Shown piece by piece: positions 26,062 to 35,373 of a stretch of 64,000 bases of DNA. Positions within the stretch are counted from its first letter, which is position 1. The number at the start of each line of letters is the position of its first letter. The translations under genes were made by a program, and so were the position numbers. The notes below the pieces were generated by a model. That model did not search any database, was not told the origin of the DNA, and saw only the letters and a program-made list of their open reading frames with translations. Source of the stretch: Paraburkholderia sartisoli (lineage in GTDB: Bacteria; Pseudomonadota; Gammaproteobacteria; Burkholderiales; Burkholderiaceae); the NCBI RefSeq assembly GCF_900107685.1, contig NZ_FNRQ01000005.1, positions 124,001-188,000 of the forward strand, written 5' to 3'.

Positions 26062-26526
26062 TTACTGCCAGGAACCGACGTCGGAATCGTTGCCTTCGCC
26101 GCCCGCCTTGCCGTCGGCGCCGTAGCTGAACACGTCGATCTCGCCATGCACGCCTGGGTTCAGATATTGATACGCGTTGCCCCACGGGTCGTTCGGCAGA
26201 CGCTCCAGATAACCCCCGTCTTTCCAGTTGTTCGGCACGGGGTCGGTCGCCGGCCGTTCGATCAGCGCATGCAAACCCTGTTCCTGCGTCGGATAACGGC
26301 CGTTGTCGAGCCGGTAGAGCTTCAGTGCCTGCATCACGGTGCCGATGTCCTGCTTCGCCGCGACGCGGCGCGCTTCGTCCGGACGACTCATGATCTTCGG
26401 CACGATCAGCGCGGCAAGAATGCCGAGGATCGCGATCACCACCATGATTTCGATCAACGTGAACCCGCGTTGACGGCGGGCGCGCGGCCCCGTGATTTCG
26501 GAGCGGCGTGTGGTCCACATCTGCAT
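26062..26526 (-). CDS. gspG: Type II secretion major pseudopilin G
   Basis: Major pseudopilin that builds the periplasmic piston, 154 residues. The prepilin motif is RG/FTLIEIMVVIAILGILAALIVP with E5. The family C-terminus is present (YPTQEQGLHALIERP, LPNDPWGNAYQYLNPG, and a calcium-site-like SYGADGKAGGEGNDSDVG). The start is the ATG at 26526 with an upstream GAGG; a second ATG two codons later is also possible. It is the first gene of the gspG-N unit. Confidence 0.93.
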   Translation of the reverse strand: MQMWTTRRSEITGPRARRQRGFTLIEIMVVIAILGILAALIVPKIMSRPDEARRVAAKQDIGTVMQALKLYRLDNGRYPTQEQGLHALIERPATDPVPNNWKDGGYLERLPNDPWGNAYQYLNPGVHGEIDVFSYGADGKAGGEGNDSDVGSWQ

Positions 26527-26637
26527 AACTTGCTACCTCGTTCCAGAAAATGTATCGATGCACCGGGCGGCGCCCGATGCGGTGAATATTCCGCGGTCCA
26601 TCGCCGGGATCCAGACCCGGCAGGTCATTCTAATGTC

Positions 26638-26663
26638 GTGGAGTTGAAGGGTTTCAACTCCAC
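26638..26663. promoter_or_regulatory. Inverted repeat between gspG and gspC
   Basis: GTGGAGTTGAA and TTCAACTCCAC form an 11-bp perfect inverted repeat with a 4-base centre, in the 161-base divergent region. It could be an operator controlling both sides, or a hairpin in the gspC leader. Confidence 0.5.
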
Positions 26664-26687
26664 GCAAATTTCACAATAGTCCGTACA

Positions 26688-27107
26688 ATGACACGCATGA
26701 ACGCACTTCAGATACGCCTTCTATCGCTCGCGCTCTTCGCCGTTTTCTGCGCGACGCTGACCTGGTGGGTCGTCACGCTCACCACGCATCGGCCCGGTCC
26801 GGCGGCGGCTGCTGCACTTCCGCCCGTCTCGGTCGAACAGGCCGCCACGCTCTTCGGCGGAAAACTCACGCGCGACACGAACCAGGACGTGCATCTCTTC
26901 GGCATCCTCGCGCTACGCGAAGGCGCTGCGGCAATCGTCAGCACCGGCGACGAACCGCCTCATGCCGTCTCGCTCGGCAGCGCGATCATGCAGGGCGCGA
27001 AACTCTCGGAAGTCCGCCCGCGCTCGATCATCATCGATCGCAACGGCTCACGTTCCGAGGTATTCCTCCCCGCCAACGCACCCGGCCCGACCATCTACGT
27101 GCGCTAG
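26688..27107 (+). CDS. gspC: Type II secretion protein C, short form
   Basis: Inner-membrane protein that connects the platform to the GspD secretin. It has 139 residues, with a membrane segment at about residues 9-30 (LLSLALFAVFCATLTWWVV) followed by the homology-region domain (AATLFGGKL, VHLFGILALREGAAAIVST, RSIIIDRNGSRSEVFLP). It ends there: the PDZ or coiled-coil C-terminal domain of longer GspC proteins is missing. It faces away from gspG on the opposite strand, as in other Burkholderia. The start could also be the ATG at 26697. Confidence 0.85.
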   Translation: MTRMNALQIRLLSLALFAVFCATLTWWVVTLTTHRPGPAAAAALPPVSVEQAATLFGGKLTRDTNQDVHLFGILALREGAAAIVSTGDEPPHAVSLGSAIMQGAKLSEVRPRSIIIDRNGSRSEVFLPANAPGPTIYVR

Positions 27108-27160
27108 GTTCCGGCGCGGCCTCGATGCCCGCGCCACGTTTTCAACATCCGCCGCTCACT

Positions 27161-28378
27161 TCACTGGACCAGGTTGTTCAGTTCGATGATCGGCATCATC
27201 ACCGCCAGCACGATCACGAGCACCACGCCGCCCATCGCGAGAATCAGCAGCGGTTCGAGCAGGCTCGTCAGAAACATGGTCCTTCGTTCGAGTTCGCGCG
27301 ATTCGCCTTCGGCGGCGCGGTCGAGCATCGTGGTGACATCGCCGGTCGCTTCGCCGGAACGGATCAGGTGAACCAGCACCGGCGGAAACGTCTTTGTGTT
27401 GCCCAGTGCGCGTGACAGCGACGTGCCTTCGCGCACGCGCACGATCGCATCGTCGATGTTCAGGCGCATCGCCTTGTTGCTGAGCGTTTCGCTCGCGGCC
27501 TGCAGCGCGCGCAGGATCGGCACGCCCGCAGCCGTCAGGATGGCGAGCGTGCTCGCGAAACGCACCGTGTTGTAGCCGCGCACGAGTTTGCCGAAGAGCG
27601 GCGCGGTGAGCAGCCAGCGGTCGAACGTGAGACGCGGCCCGGGTTGCGCCAGAATCGAACGCACGACGTAGACCACGACCACGAGCGCGATCAGCATCGC
27701 CCACCACCAGTTCCGCACGAAACTGGAGAGCGCCATCATCATGATGGTGAGAAACGGCAACTGCTGCTTCGTGCTCGCGAACACGTTCACGACCTGCGGC
27801 ACGACGTAGCTCAGGAGGAACGTGACGATGCCGAACGCGATGATCGTGACGACCGCCGGATACGTGAACGCCAGCACGATCTTCTGCTTGAGCGCGTTAC
27901 GCTGCTCGATGTAGTCGGCGAGGCGCGACAGCACGAGGCCGAGCCTGCCGGTATGTTCGCCGGCCGAAACGAGCGCGCGATAGATCTCGGGAAAATCGCG
28001 CGGATGCTGCGAAAGCGCGTTGGCGAGCGAATGGCCGCCGAGCACTTCGGCGCGAATCGAGGCCATCAGTTCGCGGATGTAGTCGCGCTCGGACTGCTCG
28101 GTCAGAACGGACAGCGCTTCGTCGAGCGGCAGGCCGGCGATCAGCAGGCTCGCCAGCTGCCGCGTGAGAATGGCCTGCTCGCGTTGCGACAGGCGGCGTC
28201 CGAGCGACAGGCGCTGGTTGCGCTCGCCGCGCGTGCGCGTCGCGGCCGGTTCGACGACGAGCGGCGTCAATCCCTGCGTGCGCAGCTGCGTGCGCGCGCC
28301 ACGGGCGCTGTCGGCGTCGAGCACGCCTTTTTGCGCCTTGCCGGCCGCGTCGATCGCTTCAAAACGGAACGCTGGCAT
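27161..28378 (-). CDS. gspF: Type II secretion platform protein F
   Basis: Polytopic inner-membrane protein of the assembly platform, 405 residues, the usual size. Two T2SSF domains are visible, each with the pattern LLIAGLPLDEALSVL / ILTAAGVPILRALQA, and three main hydrophobic segments. The N-terminus (MPAFRFEAIDAAGKAQKGVLDADS) is standard. It starts 4 bases after the gspE stop, so the two are translated together. Confidence 0.93.
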   Translation of the reverse strand: MPAFRFEAIDAAGKAQKGVLDADSARGARTQLRTQGLTPLVVEPAATRTRGERNQRLSLGRRLSQREQAILTRQLASLLIAGLPLDEALSVLTEQSERDYIRELMASIRAEVLGGHSLANALSQHPRDFPEIYRALVSAGEHTGRLGLVLSRLADYIEQRNALKQKIVLAFTYPAVVTIIAFGIVTFLLSYVVPQVVNVFASTKQQLPFLTIMMMALSSFVRNWWWAMLIALVVVVYVVRSILAQPGPRLTFDRWLLTAPLFGKLVRGYNTVRFASTLAILTAAGVPILRALQAASETLSNKAMRLNIDDAIVRVREGTSLSRALGNTKTFPPVLVHLIRSGEATGDVTTMLDRAAEGESRELERRTMFLTSLLEPLLILAMGGVVLVIVLAVMMPIIELNNLVQ

Positions 28379-28382
28379 GCGC

Positions 28383-29897
28383 TTACACTCCGCCCGTCAC
28401 GCGGATCACTTCTTCGAGCGACGTCAGCCCGGATTCGAGCCAGCGGTCGCCATCCTCACGCAGCGTGCGCATGCCCTGCGCGCGGCCGGTTTCAAGGATT
28501 TCCGAATCGGCGGCGTTGCGGTGAATCAGCGCGCGAATCGACTCGTCGACGAGCAGCAGTTCGTACACGCCGCGACGTCCCGCATAACCGGAGTGGCCGC
28601 ACTTGTCACAGCCGACGGGATGCCAGCGCACGCCGCCATCTTCCTCGACGCGTTCTTCCTTGCACACCGGACACAGCCGTCGCACGAGCCGCTGCGCGAG
28701 CACGCCCAGCAGCGACGACGCGAGCAGATACGGCTCGACGCCCATGTCGGTGAGACGCGTGACGGCCGATGCCGCGTCGTTCGTGTGCAGCGTCGCCAGC
28801 ACGAGGTGACCCGTGAGCGAGGCCTGCACCGCGATCTGCGCGGTTTCGAGGTCGCGGATTTCGCCAATCATGATGACGTCCGGATCCTGCCGCAAAATCG
28901 AGCGCAACGCGCGCGCGAAGGTCATGCCGATCCGCTCGTTGACCTGCGTCTGGCCGATGCCGGACAGGTCGTATTCGATCGGATCCTCGACGGTCATGAT
29001 GTTGGTCGTCGCCGTCTCGAGGCGCGACATCGATGCGTACAGCGTCGTCGTCTTGCCTGAGCCGGTCGGGCCCGTCACGAGCACGATGCCGTGCGGGCGC
29101 CCGATCAGCTTGTCGAACTTCACGAGCGTGTCGGCGGCCATGCCGAGCGCTTCGAGATTCAGCCGCGCCGCGTCTTTTTCCAGCAGACGCAGCACCGCGC
29201 GCTCACCGTGGCCGGTCGGCAGCGTCGAGACGCGCACGTCGACCGGACGGCCGCCGACGCGCAGCGTGATCCGGCCGTCCTGCGGCAGACGTTTCTCGGC
29301 GATATCGAGCTGCGCCATGATCTTGATGCGCGAAATCAGCGCGCCGTGCAGCGCCTTCTTCGGGCGCACGACGTCGCGCAGCGTGCCGTCGACACGAAAC
29401 CGCACCACCGAAGACGTCTCGAACGGCTCGATGTGAATATCCGACGCCTGTTCGCGCGCGGCCTGCGTGAGAAGCGCGTTGATCATGCGAATGATCGGCG
29501 CGTCGTCCTCGGATTCCAGCAGGTCCTCGACCTCGGGAATCTCCTGCATCAGGCGCGACAGATCGACTTCGCCTTCCACTTCGCCGACGACCTGCGCCGC
29601 GCTGCCGTCCTGGCGCGCGTACGCCTGGTTGATCGCGTGCGCGAGTTCGTCGGCAGACAGGCGCACCACCGAAAGCGCGCCGAAATTGCGCGCGACTTCC
29701 GCAAGCGCCGCGTCGGTCGTGCGATCGCTGATCCAGACTTCGAGGCTGTCCGCGTGCTGATGCGCGACGAGAATCTGGCCGCTCTTCGCGAAGCCGTACG
29801 GCACGAGCCGCGCGGCGAGCGGCGAGGGCGGCTCACGCTCACCGGCCGGGTCGCCGCCCTGAGCGCGCTGCGATGCCTGCGCGGGCGCCTGTGTCAC
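28383..29897 (-). CDS. gspE: Type II secretion ATPase E
   Basis: Cytoplasmic ATPase that drives pseudopilus assembly, 504 residues. Motifs in order are Walker A (GPTGSGKTTTLY), the Asp box (ILRQDPDVIMIGEIRD), the His box (GHLVLATLHTNDA) and a tetracysteine zinc site (LCPVCKE and GCDKCGHSGY). The start is GTG at 29897, overlapping the gspD stop as GTGA; the longer open frame upstream is inside gspD and is not protein-like. Confidence 0.93.
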   Translation of the reverse strand: MTQAPAQASQRAQGGDPAGEREPPSPLAARLVPYGFAKSGQILVAHQHADSLEVWISDRTTDAALAEVARNFGALSVVRLSADELAHAINQAYARQDGSAAQVVGEVEGEVDLSRLMQEIPEVEDLLESEDDAPIIRMINALLTQAAREQASDIHIEPFETSSVVRFRVDGTLRDVVRPKKALHGALISRIKIMAQLDIAEKRLPQDGRITLRVGGRPVDVRVSTLPTGHGERAVLRLLEKDAARLNLEALGMAADTLVKFDKLIGRPHGIVLVTGPTGSGKTTTLYASMSRLETATTNIMTVEDPIEYDLSGIGQTQVNERIGMTFARALRSILRQDPDVIMIGEIRDLETAQIAVQASLTGHLVLATLHTNDAASAVTRLTDMGVEPYLLASSLLGVLAQRLVRRLCPVCKEERVEEDGGVRWHPVGCDKCGHSGYAGRRGVYELLLVDESIRALIHRNAADSEILETGRAQGMRTLREDGDRWLESGLTSLEEVIRVTGGV

Positions 29898-32182
29898 GGA
29901 TGCGCTCCCGGCGACTGGATGCTCCCCGCCGCGCCATTCGCCGGCGCGGGAACAGGAGCGGGAACCGCGGCCGGCGGCGCCGCCTGCTGGCGACGCATCT
30001 GGTCGAGATCGAACAGGTTCAGCGCGGGCGTGCCGCCCTGGCTCGGGCCGATCGGCATCGGCGGAACGACCGGGTCGTCGTTGTCCTTGATGAGGTTGTT
30101 GTTCTGCTTGTACGCGCCCTGCACGCCCTGGATGTAGTCGTAGCGGTTCGACGTCACGGCCTGCGCGGTGTCGCGATCGCTGATAATCACGGGGCGCAGG
30201 AACACCATCAGGTTGGTCTTGTTGCGGTTCTTCTGTTCCGAACGGAACAGCTGGCCGATCCACGGGATATCGCCCAGCAGCGGCACCTTGCTGTTGCTGA
30301 CCTGGTAGTTGTCCTGCATCAGGCCGCCCAGCACGATGATTTCGCCGTTGTCGGCGAGCACCGTCGACTGGATCGAACGCTTGGTGAACTCGGGGCCCGC
30401 GGGGTTGGTCGTCGCGTTGGTCGTGCCGTTCACGATCGCCGAGTCTTCCGTGTAGAGCTGCAGCTTGAGTATCCCGCCCTCGGTGATCTGCGGCTTGACG
30501 TGCAGCGTCAGACCGACGTCGACGCGGTCGTAGGTATTGAACGCCGCGCTCGTCGTGCCGCTCGTGAGGTTCGAATACGAACCCGTCTGGATCGGTATGT
30601 TCGTGCCGACGACGATCTTGGCTTCCTCGTTGTCGAGCGTGATGAGGTTAGGCGTCGACAGCACGTTCGCGTCGGCGGTCTGCGACAGCGCCTGCAGCAG
30701 TCCGCCGAGTCCCTGCACGCCGAAAATGTTGTGAATCCAGCCGACGTTGAGCCCCTGCTGGAGCTGCTGGCCCGCGAGCGCTCCGGCGAGACCGCCCGTG
30801 GCGCCGGTCGCCGCGGCGGCCGCCGTCAGGTTGATGATGCTGTTGCTGCTGCCAGTCGCGAGGTTGGTGCCGGCAAAGATCGAGTTGTTCGCGACCTGCC
30901 ACTGAATGCCGAGATTGGCGTTCGTGTTCGAGTTGAGCTCGACGATCAGCGCCTCGATATAGACCTGCGCGCGCCGCGCGTCGAGCTGGTCGATCACCGC
31001 GCGCAGGTTGCGGTACACCGGCTCGGCCGCCGTGATGATCAGCGAGTTGGTCGCGGCGTCCGCCTGGATCATGCCGCCCGGCTGGTTGTCGTCGCTCTTG
31101 TCCTTGTCGCCACCCAGAAACCCGCCGGAACTGGCATTGCCGCTCGAACCGTATGCACCGCCACCGCCGCCCATCGACGACGACATGGAGCTGCTTCCGA
31201 GTCCGCCCGACGGCAGCGGCGGCGTACCCGCCGTGCCGGTCGAAGTGCCGCCCGACGCGCCGCCGCCGCTCTGGTTGAACGCATTCGCTTCGTTCGCGCC
31301 GGACGACGAGCCGGTGTCGCCACTCTTGCCGAGCATGCCGCGCAAGGTTTTCGCGAGCTTCGTCGCGTCTGCGTTGCGCAGCGCCACGACGTGCATGTTG
31401 CCGGGCACGCTGCTCGGCGCATCGAGCTGCTGGGCGAGTGTCTTCGCCGCCGCGAGCCGCTGCACGTTCGATGCGCGCAGCAGCAGTGAATTGGTGCGTG
31501 GATCGGCGGTGACGGACACCTTCAACGTGGCATCCGTGCTGCCGATCGCGCCCGGATCGAGCATCTTCGAAAGCTGCGTCGCGATGTCGAGCGCGTTGGC
31601 GTTTTTCAGCGGCACGACGAGGATCTGCTGGCCGGCGGCGGTGTCGACACCCGCGATGATCTGCGCGATACGGCGCACGTTGTCCGCGTAATCGGTGACG
31701 ATCAGCGTGTTATTGGCCGGGTAGGCGGCAATCGTGTTGTTCGGCGAGATCAGCGGGCGCAACACCGGCAGCAGGTTGTTCGCCGATTCGTTCTTCAACT
31801 GGAAGACCTGCGTCACGACCTGGTCGCCGCGGGCGGCCGGCGCGTTGCCGACGTAGGTCGGCACGCCCTGCAGCTTGGCGTCGGCTTCGGGCACGACCTT
31901 CAGGACGCCGTGATCCTGCACCAGGGCGAAGCCCTGCATCCGCAACGCGGACTGCAGCGTCTTCAACGCCTGATCTTCCGGAACGGCGTTTTCGGAAACG
32001 AGGTTCAACTGACCCTTGACGCGCGGGTCGACGATGATCGTTTTGCCGGTTGCCGCGCCGATCGCCCTGGCCACCTGGTCGATGTCCGCGTTGACGAAGT
32101 TGAGGGTCACCTGTGCGTATGCGATCTGCGAGGTGATCAATCCAGCAACCAGCAGCGCCGTTGCGATGCGACGCAATGCCAT
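29894..32182 (-). CDS. gspD: Type II secretion outer-membrane secretin D
   Basis: Secretin that forms the outer-membrane pore, 762 residues. A signal peptide (MALRRIATALLVAGLITSQIA) precedes the N0 domain (VTLNFVNADIDQVARAIGAATGKTIIVDP) and the N1-N3 repeats. The secretin core has VPLLGDIPWIGQLFRS and the C-terminal FLRPVII. Between N2 and N3, about residues 285-360 are a glycine/serine-rich low-complexity loop, longer than usual. I choose the ATG at 32182 with an AGAAG site; another ATG five codons upstream is possible. It is the first gene of gspD-E-F. Confidence 0.92.
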   Translation of the reverse strand: MALRRIATALLVAGLITSQIAYAQVTLNFVNADIDQVARAIGAATGKTIIVDPRVKGQLNLVSENAVPEDQALKTLQSALRMQGFALVQDHGVLKVVPEADAKLQGVPTYVGNAPAARGDQVVTQVFQLKNESANNLLPVLRPLISPNNTIAAYPANNTLIVTDYADNVRRIAQIIAGVDTAAGQQILVVPLKNANALDIATQLSKMLDPGAIGSTDATLKVSVTADPRTNSLLLRASNVQRLAAAKTLAQQLDAPSSVPGNMHVVALRNADATKLAKTLRGMLGKSGDTGSSSGANEANAFNQSGGGASGGTSTGTAGTPPLPSGGLGSSSMSSSMGGGGGAYGSSGNASSGGFLGGDKDKSDDNQPGGMIQADAATNSLIITAAEPVYRNLRAVIDQLDARRAQVYIEALIVELNSNTNANLGIQWQVANNSIFAGTNLATGSSNSIINLTAAAAATGATGGLAGALAGQQLQQGLNVGWIHNIFGVQGLGGLLQALSQTADANVLSTPNLITLDNEEAKIVVGTNIPIQTGSYSNLTSGTTSAAFNTYDRVDVGLTLHVKPQITEGGILKLQLYTEDSAIVNGTTNATTNPAGPEFTKRSIQSTVLADNGEIIVLGGLMQDNYQVSNSKVPLLGDIPWIGQLFRSEQKNRNKTNLMVFLRPVIISDRDTAQAVTSNRYDYIQGVQGAYKQNNNLIKDNDDPVVPPMPIGPSQGGTPALNLFDLDQMRRQQAAPPAAVPAPVPAPANGAAGSIQSPGAHP

Positions 32183-32649
32183 ACGATTTCTTCTCATGGA
32201 ATGTGATGTCGATGCCGGCGACTGCCGCCGCCGACGGTCATGCGCAGTGGACATGCTGGCCGGGCGCAACCCCTTCACCCTGAAGCCCGCCGGTCTCCCG
32301 GACGCACGCCAGTCTGAGGTCCGAAAAAAATGAACAGTAACAGCTTTTTATGACGACATTCTCACAAAAAGTCGCCCGACAGTGCGTTTCCTCTAATTGA
32401 TGCGCGTGCCCGTCAACTTCATGAAAGATCCCCGTTCTCCCGGCATGTCGAATGTCGGGGACGTCGTCTCCGGAATCTGCCCTCTTATGTCGGTTAGCCA
32501 ACCTTGACCCGTCACAGGCTGACGGTATGATACGGGCGGTTCCATGTGGCGGACGCGTCTCTACAGGCATCGGGTTTTCCCCGATGTCCGGTCACGACGG
32601 CGGGCATCGCCTTGTCTTTTCACCGTTATTTGCTTAGTCATCTTGATCG
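32183..32649. promoter_or_regulatory. Divergent intergenic region, gspD and lytic transglycosylase gene
   Basis: These 467 bases hold no convincing gene. An AT-rich patch at about 32325-32370 (aaaaaatgaacagtaac, agctttttatgacgac) is the likeliest place for the gspD promoter. No clear -35/-10 pair or hairpin terminator stands out. Confidence 0.4.
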
Positions 32650-33087
32650 ATGAAACCGGTTCTCGTCACTGTCGCTATCGGGCTCTGCGCGTGGTTCGCC
32701 GCCGCGCCGGCACGCGCCGACTGCTTTGACGAGGCGGCCAGTTACCAGAAGGTCAATCCACTCATCCTGCGTGCGATCGCGTGGCAGGAGTCGCACAACC
32801 GGCCCGACGCCCTGCACAAGAATGCGAACGGTTCGACCGACTACGGCATCATGCAGATCAACTCCGTCCATCTCGCGACGCTGTCGCAGTACGGGATTTC
32901 CACCGATACGCTGATGCAGCCCTGCAAGAACGTCTACATTGCCGCCTGGCATCTGCGACGCCAGATGAACAAATACGGCAATACGTGGAACGCGGTCGGC
33001 GCCTACCACTCGGAAACGCCGACGCTGCGCGATCGGTACGCAAAGCAGATCGCGGCCATTTTGCAGAAGTGGAACCTGCTGCGCTGA
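32650..33087 (+). CDS. Soluble lytic transglycosylase-like protein
   Basis: A 145-residue periplasmic SLT-domain protein (IagB/BfpH-like size). The signal peptide ends near ARA (residue 23). The catalytic glutamate is E47 in IAWQESHNRPDA, followed by the family motifs YGIMQINSVHL and AVGAYHS. Such small enzymes open peptidoglycan locally for secretion or pilus machines. It stands opposite gspD and shares its upstream region, so a role in installing the type II secretion system is reasonable but not proven. Confidence 0.85.
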   Translation: MKPVLVTVAIGLCAWFAAAPARADCFDEAASYQKVNPLILRAIAWQESHNRPDALHKNANGSTDYGIMQINSVHLATLSQYGISTDTLMQPCKNVYIAAWHLRRQMNKYGNTWNAVGAYHSETPTLRDRYAKQIAAILQKWNLLR

Positions 33088-33316
33088 ACGTTTCGTCGCA
33101 CACGGGTTTTCTGCCAGCCTTCCCCGAACGCCAGCTGGCCGGCCGGTTGCCGGACATCGGGCATCGTGCATCGCGCGTCCATGCATGCGCTTGCCAGGCG
33201 GCGGATTCGCGCGGCCCCGCGACGTTTGATGCACAATGCGGCTTCGTCCTGCCGCTCGCCCGCACCCCGGTTTTGCGCCCGGCACGCCTTTCTTCTTTTC
33301 TCGCTTTCTGACCGTA

Positions 33317-34600
33317 ATGAACCAGTCGCCACTGCCCGTCACCGTGCTCTCCGGTTTTCTGGGCGCGGGCAAGACCACGCTCATCGAACACCTTCTCGCG
33401 AACGCGGCTGGCCTGCGCATCGCGGTAATCGTCGCGGATGTCGCCGCGATCGAACTCGATGCGACGCTCGTGCGCGCATCGGGAACGACGCACGGCGCGA
33501 CACAAAAACGAATCGCGCTGAAAAGCGGCAGCGCGTTGATCGCGGCGAGCGATGATCTGCCCGCCGATATCGAACGCGTTGCTGGTGAGCAGCAGTTCGA
33601 TGCGATCCTCGTCGAAGCGACGGGCAACTTCACGGCCATGTCGATTGCGGAAAGCCTTACGTTCGGCGAGAGCGATGACGACACCGGCGTTGTACGGCTC
33701 GACACGATGGTGACGATCGTCGACGCGTCGCGTTTTCTGACTGACTTCGCGCGGACCGATTCACTGTTCGAAGCGGGCCTTGTCACGACCGAAGACGACG
33801 ATCGCACGGTCGTCGAGCTGCTTGTCGACCAGGTCGAATTCTGCGACGTGCTGGTGGTGAACAAGCCGGACCTCGTCAGCGACGAAGCGCTCGCGCGTCT
33901 TCAGCGCATCCTCACGCGCATCAATCCGGGCGCCGTGCAGATCGTGAGCCATTACGCCGACATCGCGCCTGCCGACGTGCTCGACACACGACACTTCGAC
34001 TTCGACGCAACGTCGGGTTCGGCCGGCTGGCTCGTCACGCTCACCGAAGATCACGATCCGGAGCCGCACGTGCATGCGGATGATGCCGGCGTCAGCACGT
34101 TCGTCTATCGCGCGCGCCGTCCGTTTCATCCGGAGCGTCTGTGGGCGCTGCTGCATGAGGAATGGAAGGGCGTGCTGCGCAGCAAGGGGTTTTTCTGGCT
34201 CGCCACGCGCAACGAGATCGGCGGCACGCTCTCGCAGGCGGGCGGCACATGCCGGCCCGCGCCGGCGGGCACGTGGTGGGCCGCGCAGGATCGCAGCGAA
34301 TGGCCCGAGGGCGACGACGAACTGATGGATGAAATCGCCGCCGACTGGTACGGCGATGCCAGCGACTTCAGTATCGGCGACCGTCGCCAGGAACTGGTGA
34401 TGATCGGCGTCGATATCGATGCGCCCGCGTGGCGCGCAAAACTCGACGCGTGCCTGCTGACCGGCGACGAATATGCATCCGGTCCAGAGGCGTGGAAGGC
34501 GTTCGCCGATCCGTTCCCCGCGTGGGACCTCGACGATGACGACCACGATCATCACGATCACGGTGACCACGATCATGGTCACGGCCACCATCATCACTAG
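33317..34600 (+). CDS. COG0523 (CobW-type) GTPase lacking the CxCC motif
   Basis: G3E-family GTPase, 427 residues, of the group that delivers metals (zinc, cobalt, nickel) to target proteins. Walker A is GFLGAGKTT (residues 13-21), the guanine motif is VVNKPD, and the C-terminal CobW domain starts near VSTFVYRARRPFHPERLW. The tail is extremely rich in histidine and aspartate, as in metal-chelating members. The metal-binding GCxCC motif that normally follows the switch region is replaced: residues 71-75 read GSALI, so all three cysteines are gone. The start is the ATG at 33317. It is a single gene before hupB, and its role may differ from that of canonical metallochaperones. Confidence 0.88.
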   Translation: MNQSPLPVTVLSGFLGAGKTTLIEHLLANAAGLRIAVIVADVAAIELDATLVRASGTTHGATQKRIALKSGSALIAASDDLPADIERVAGEQQFDAILVEATGNFTAMSIAESLTFGESDDDTGVVRLDTMVTIVDASRFLTDFARTDSLFEAGLVTTEDDDRTVVELLVDQVEFCDVLVVNKPDLVSDEALARLQRILTRINPGAVQIVSHYADIAPADVLDTRHFDFDATSGSAGWLVTLTEDHDPEPHVHADDAGVSTFVYRARRPFHPERLWALLHEEWKGVLRSKGFFWLATRNEIGGTLSQAGGTCRPAPAGTWWAAQDRSEWPEGDDELMDEIAADWYGDASDFSIGDRRQELVMIGVDIDAPAWRAKLDACLLTGDEYASGPEAWKAFADPFPAWDLDDDDHDHHDHGDHDHGHGHHHH

Positions 34601-34611
34601 ACGCGCAGACG

Positions 34612-34634
34612 AAAAAAAACCCGCCAATGGCGGG
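34612..34634 (-). terminator. Rho-independent terminator of hupB
   Basis: On the minus strand CCCGCC pairs with GGCGGG over a 3-base loop, followed by eight T. It lies 24 bases past the hupB stop. Confidence 0.85.
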
Positions 34635-34657
34635 CGTCAACACAAGGCTCTACATGC

Positions 34658-34936
34658 CTAGCGCTTGTTGACTGCGTCCTTGAACGCTTTACCAGCCGTG
34701 AACTTGACGGTCTTGGCGGCCGGAATCTTGATGGTTTCGCCGGTCTTCGGGTTGCGGCCCGTACGCGCTGCGCGCTTGCCCGAACCAAAGCTGCCAAAGC
34801 CGATCAACTGGACTGCGTCACCCTTGGACACAGCCTTCTTGATCACTTCAAGCAGCGTGTCCAGCGTTTCGCCGGTTTGAGCTTTGCTGGCGCCCGTCTG
34901 ACCTGCGACGGCGTCGATCAGTTCCTGTTTGTTCAT
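34658..34936 (-). CDS. hupB: DNA-binding protein HU
   Basis: Histone-like nucleoid protein of 92 residues, forming dimers that bend DNA. It has the full HU pattern: [11 protein letters not shown], then [20 protein letters not shown] in the arm and [15 protein letters not shown] at the C-terminus. An AAGGAA site precedes the ATG. A TATAAT box on the minus strand at 34985-34990 is the likely -10 of its promoter, although no good -35 is visible. HU helps open oriC in E. coli, and here its gene lies about 2.5 kb from the DnaA-box clusters, which may be coincidence. Confidence 0.95.
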   Translation of the reverse strand: MNKQELIDAVAGQTGASKAQTGETLDTLLEVIKKAVSKGDAVQLIGFGSFGSGKRAARTGRNPKTGETIKIPAAKTVKFTAGKAFKDAVNKR

Positions 34937-35119
34937 TAAGGTTCCTTTCTTGGTTAGGTTGACACGAACAGCGCGAACGCGCCGATTATACGTGCGCGTG
35001 CCGCGCCGTCGAGCAGCGACGGTGACCGGAGCGCTCCGGTCAAACGCGTCGCGAAGCTTTTCACGCGACGGCCGTGCTGCCGCTTCCCTGTGCGGCGCCT
35101 GCTATGATAGCGCAGCGCA

Positions 35120-35175
35120 AACCCAATCAGGACAAGGGTTTCGAAGATTTACACGGTTCCTTGTCCGATCGGGTT
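35120..35175. other. Long imperfect inverted repeat upstream of mnmC
   Basis: AACCCAATCAGGACAAGG pairs with CCTTGTCCGATCGGGTT over a 21-base loop, with one small mismatch region. It lies in the 437-base hupB-mnmC intergenic region, which otherwise holds the hupB promoter and no gene. Its role is unknown. Confidence 0.45.
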
Positions 35176-35373
35176 CCGATTGGACGCGGATGAGGCCTTT
35201 TTCCCCCTGGAACGCATCAAACCGCTCGCGTGGATGGCCTGAACACCGCGCCAGCGTTGGTTTTTGCCAACGCCCGAGCGGCGGTATATCGCCGTGTGAC
35301 TCTTGCAACAAGGGCTTTCCAGTACCTTGCAGCACGCTTTGTTCCTCATAGTCGACGTCCTCTTTCTGCCTGC

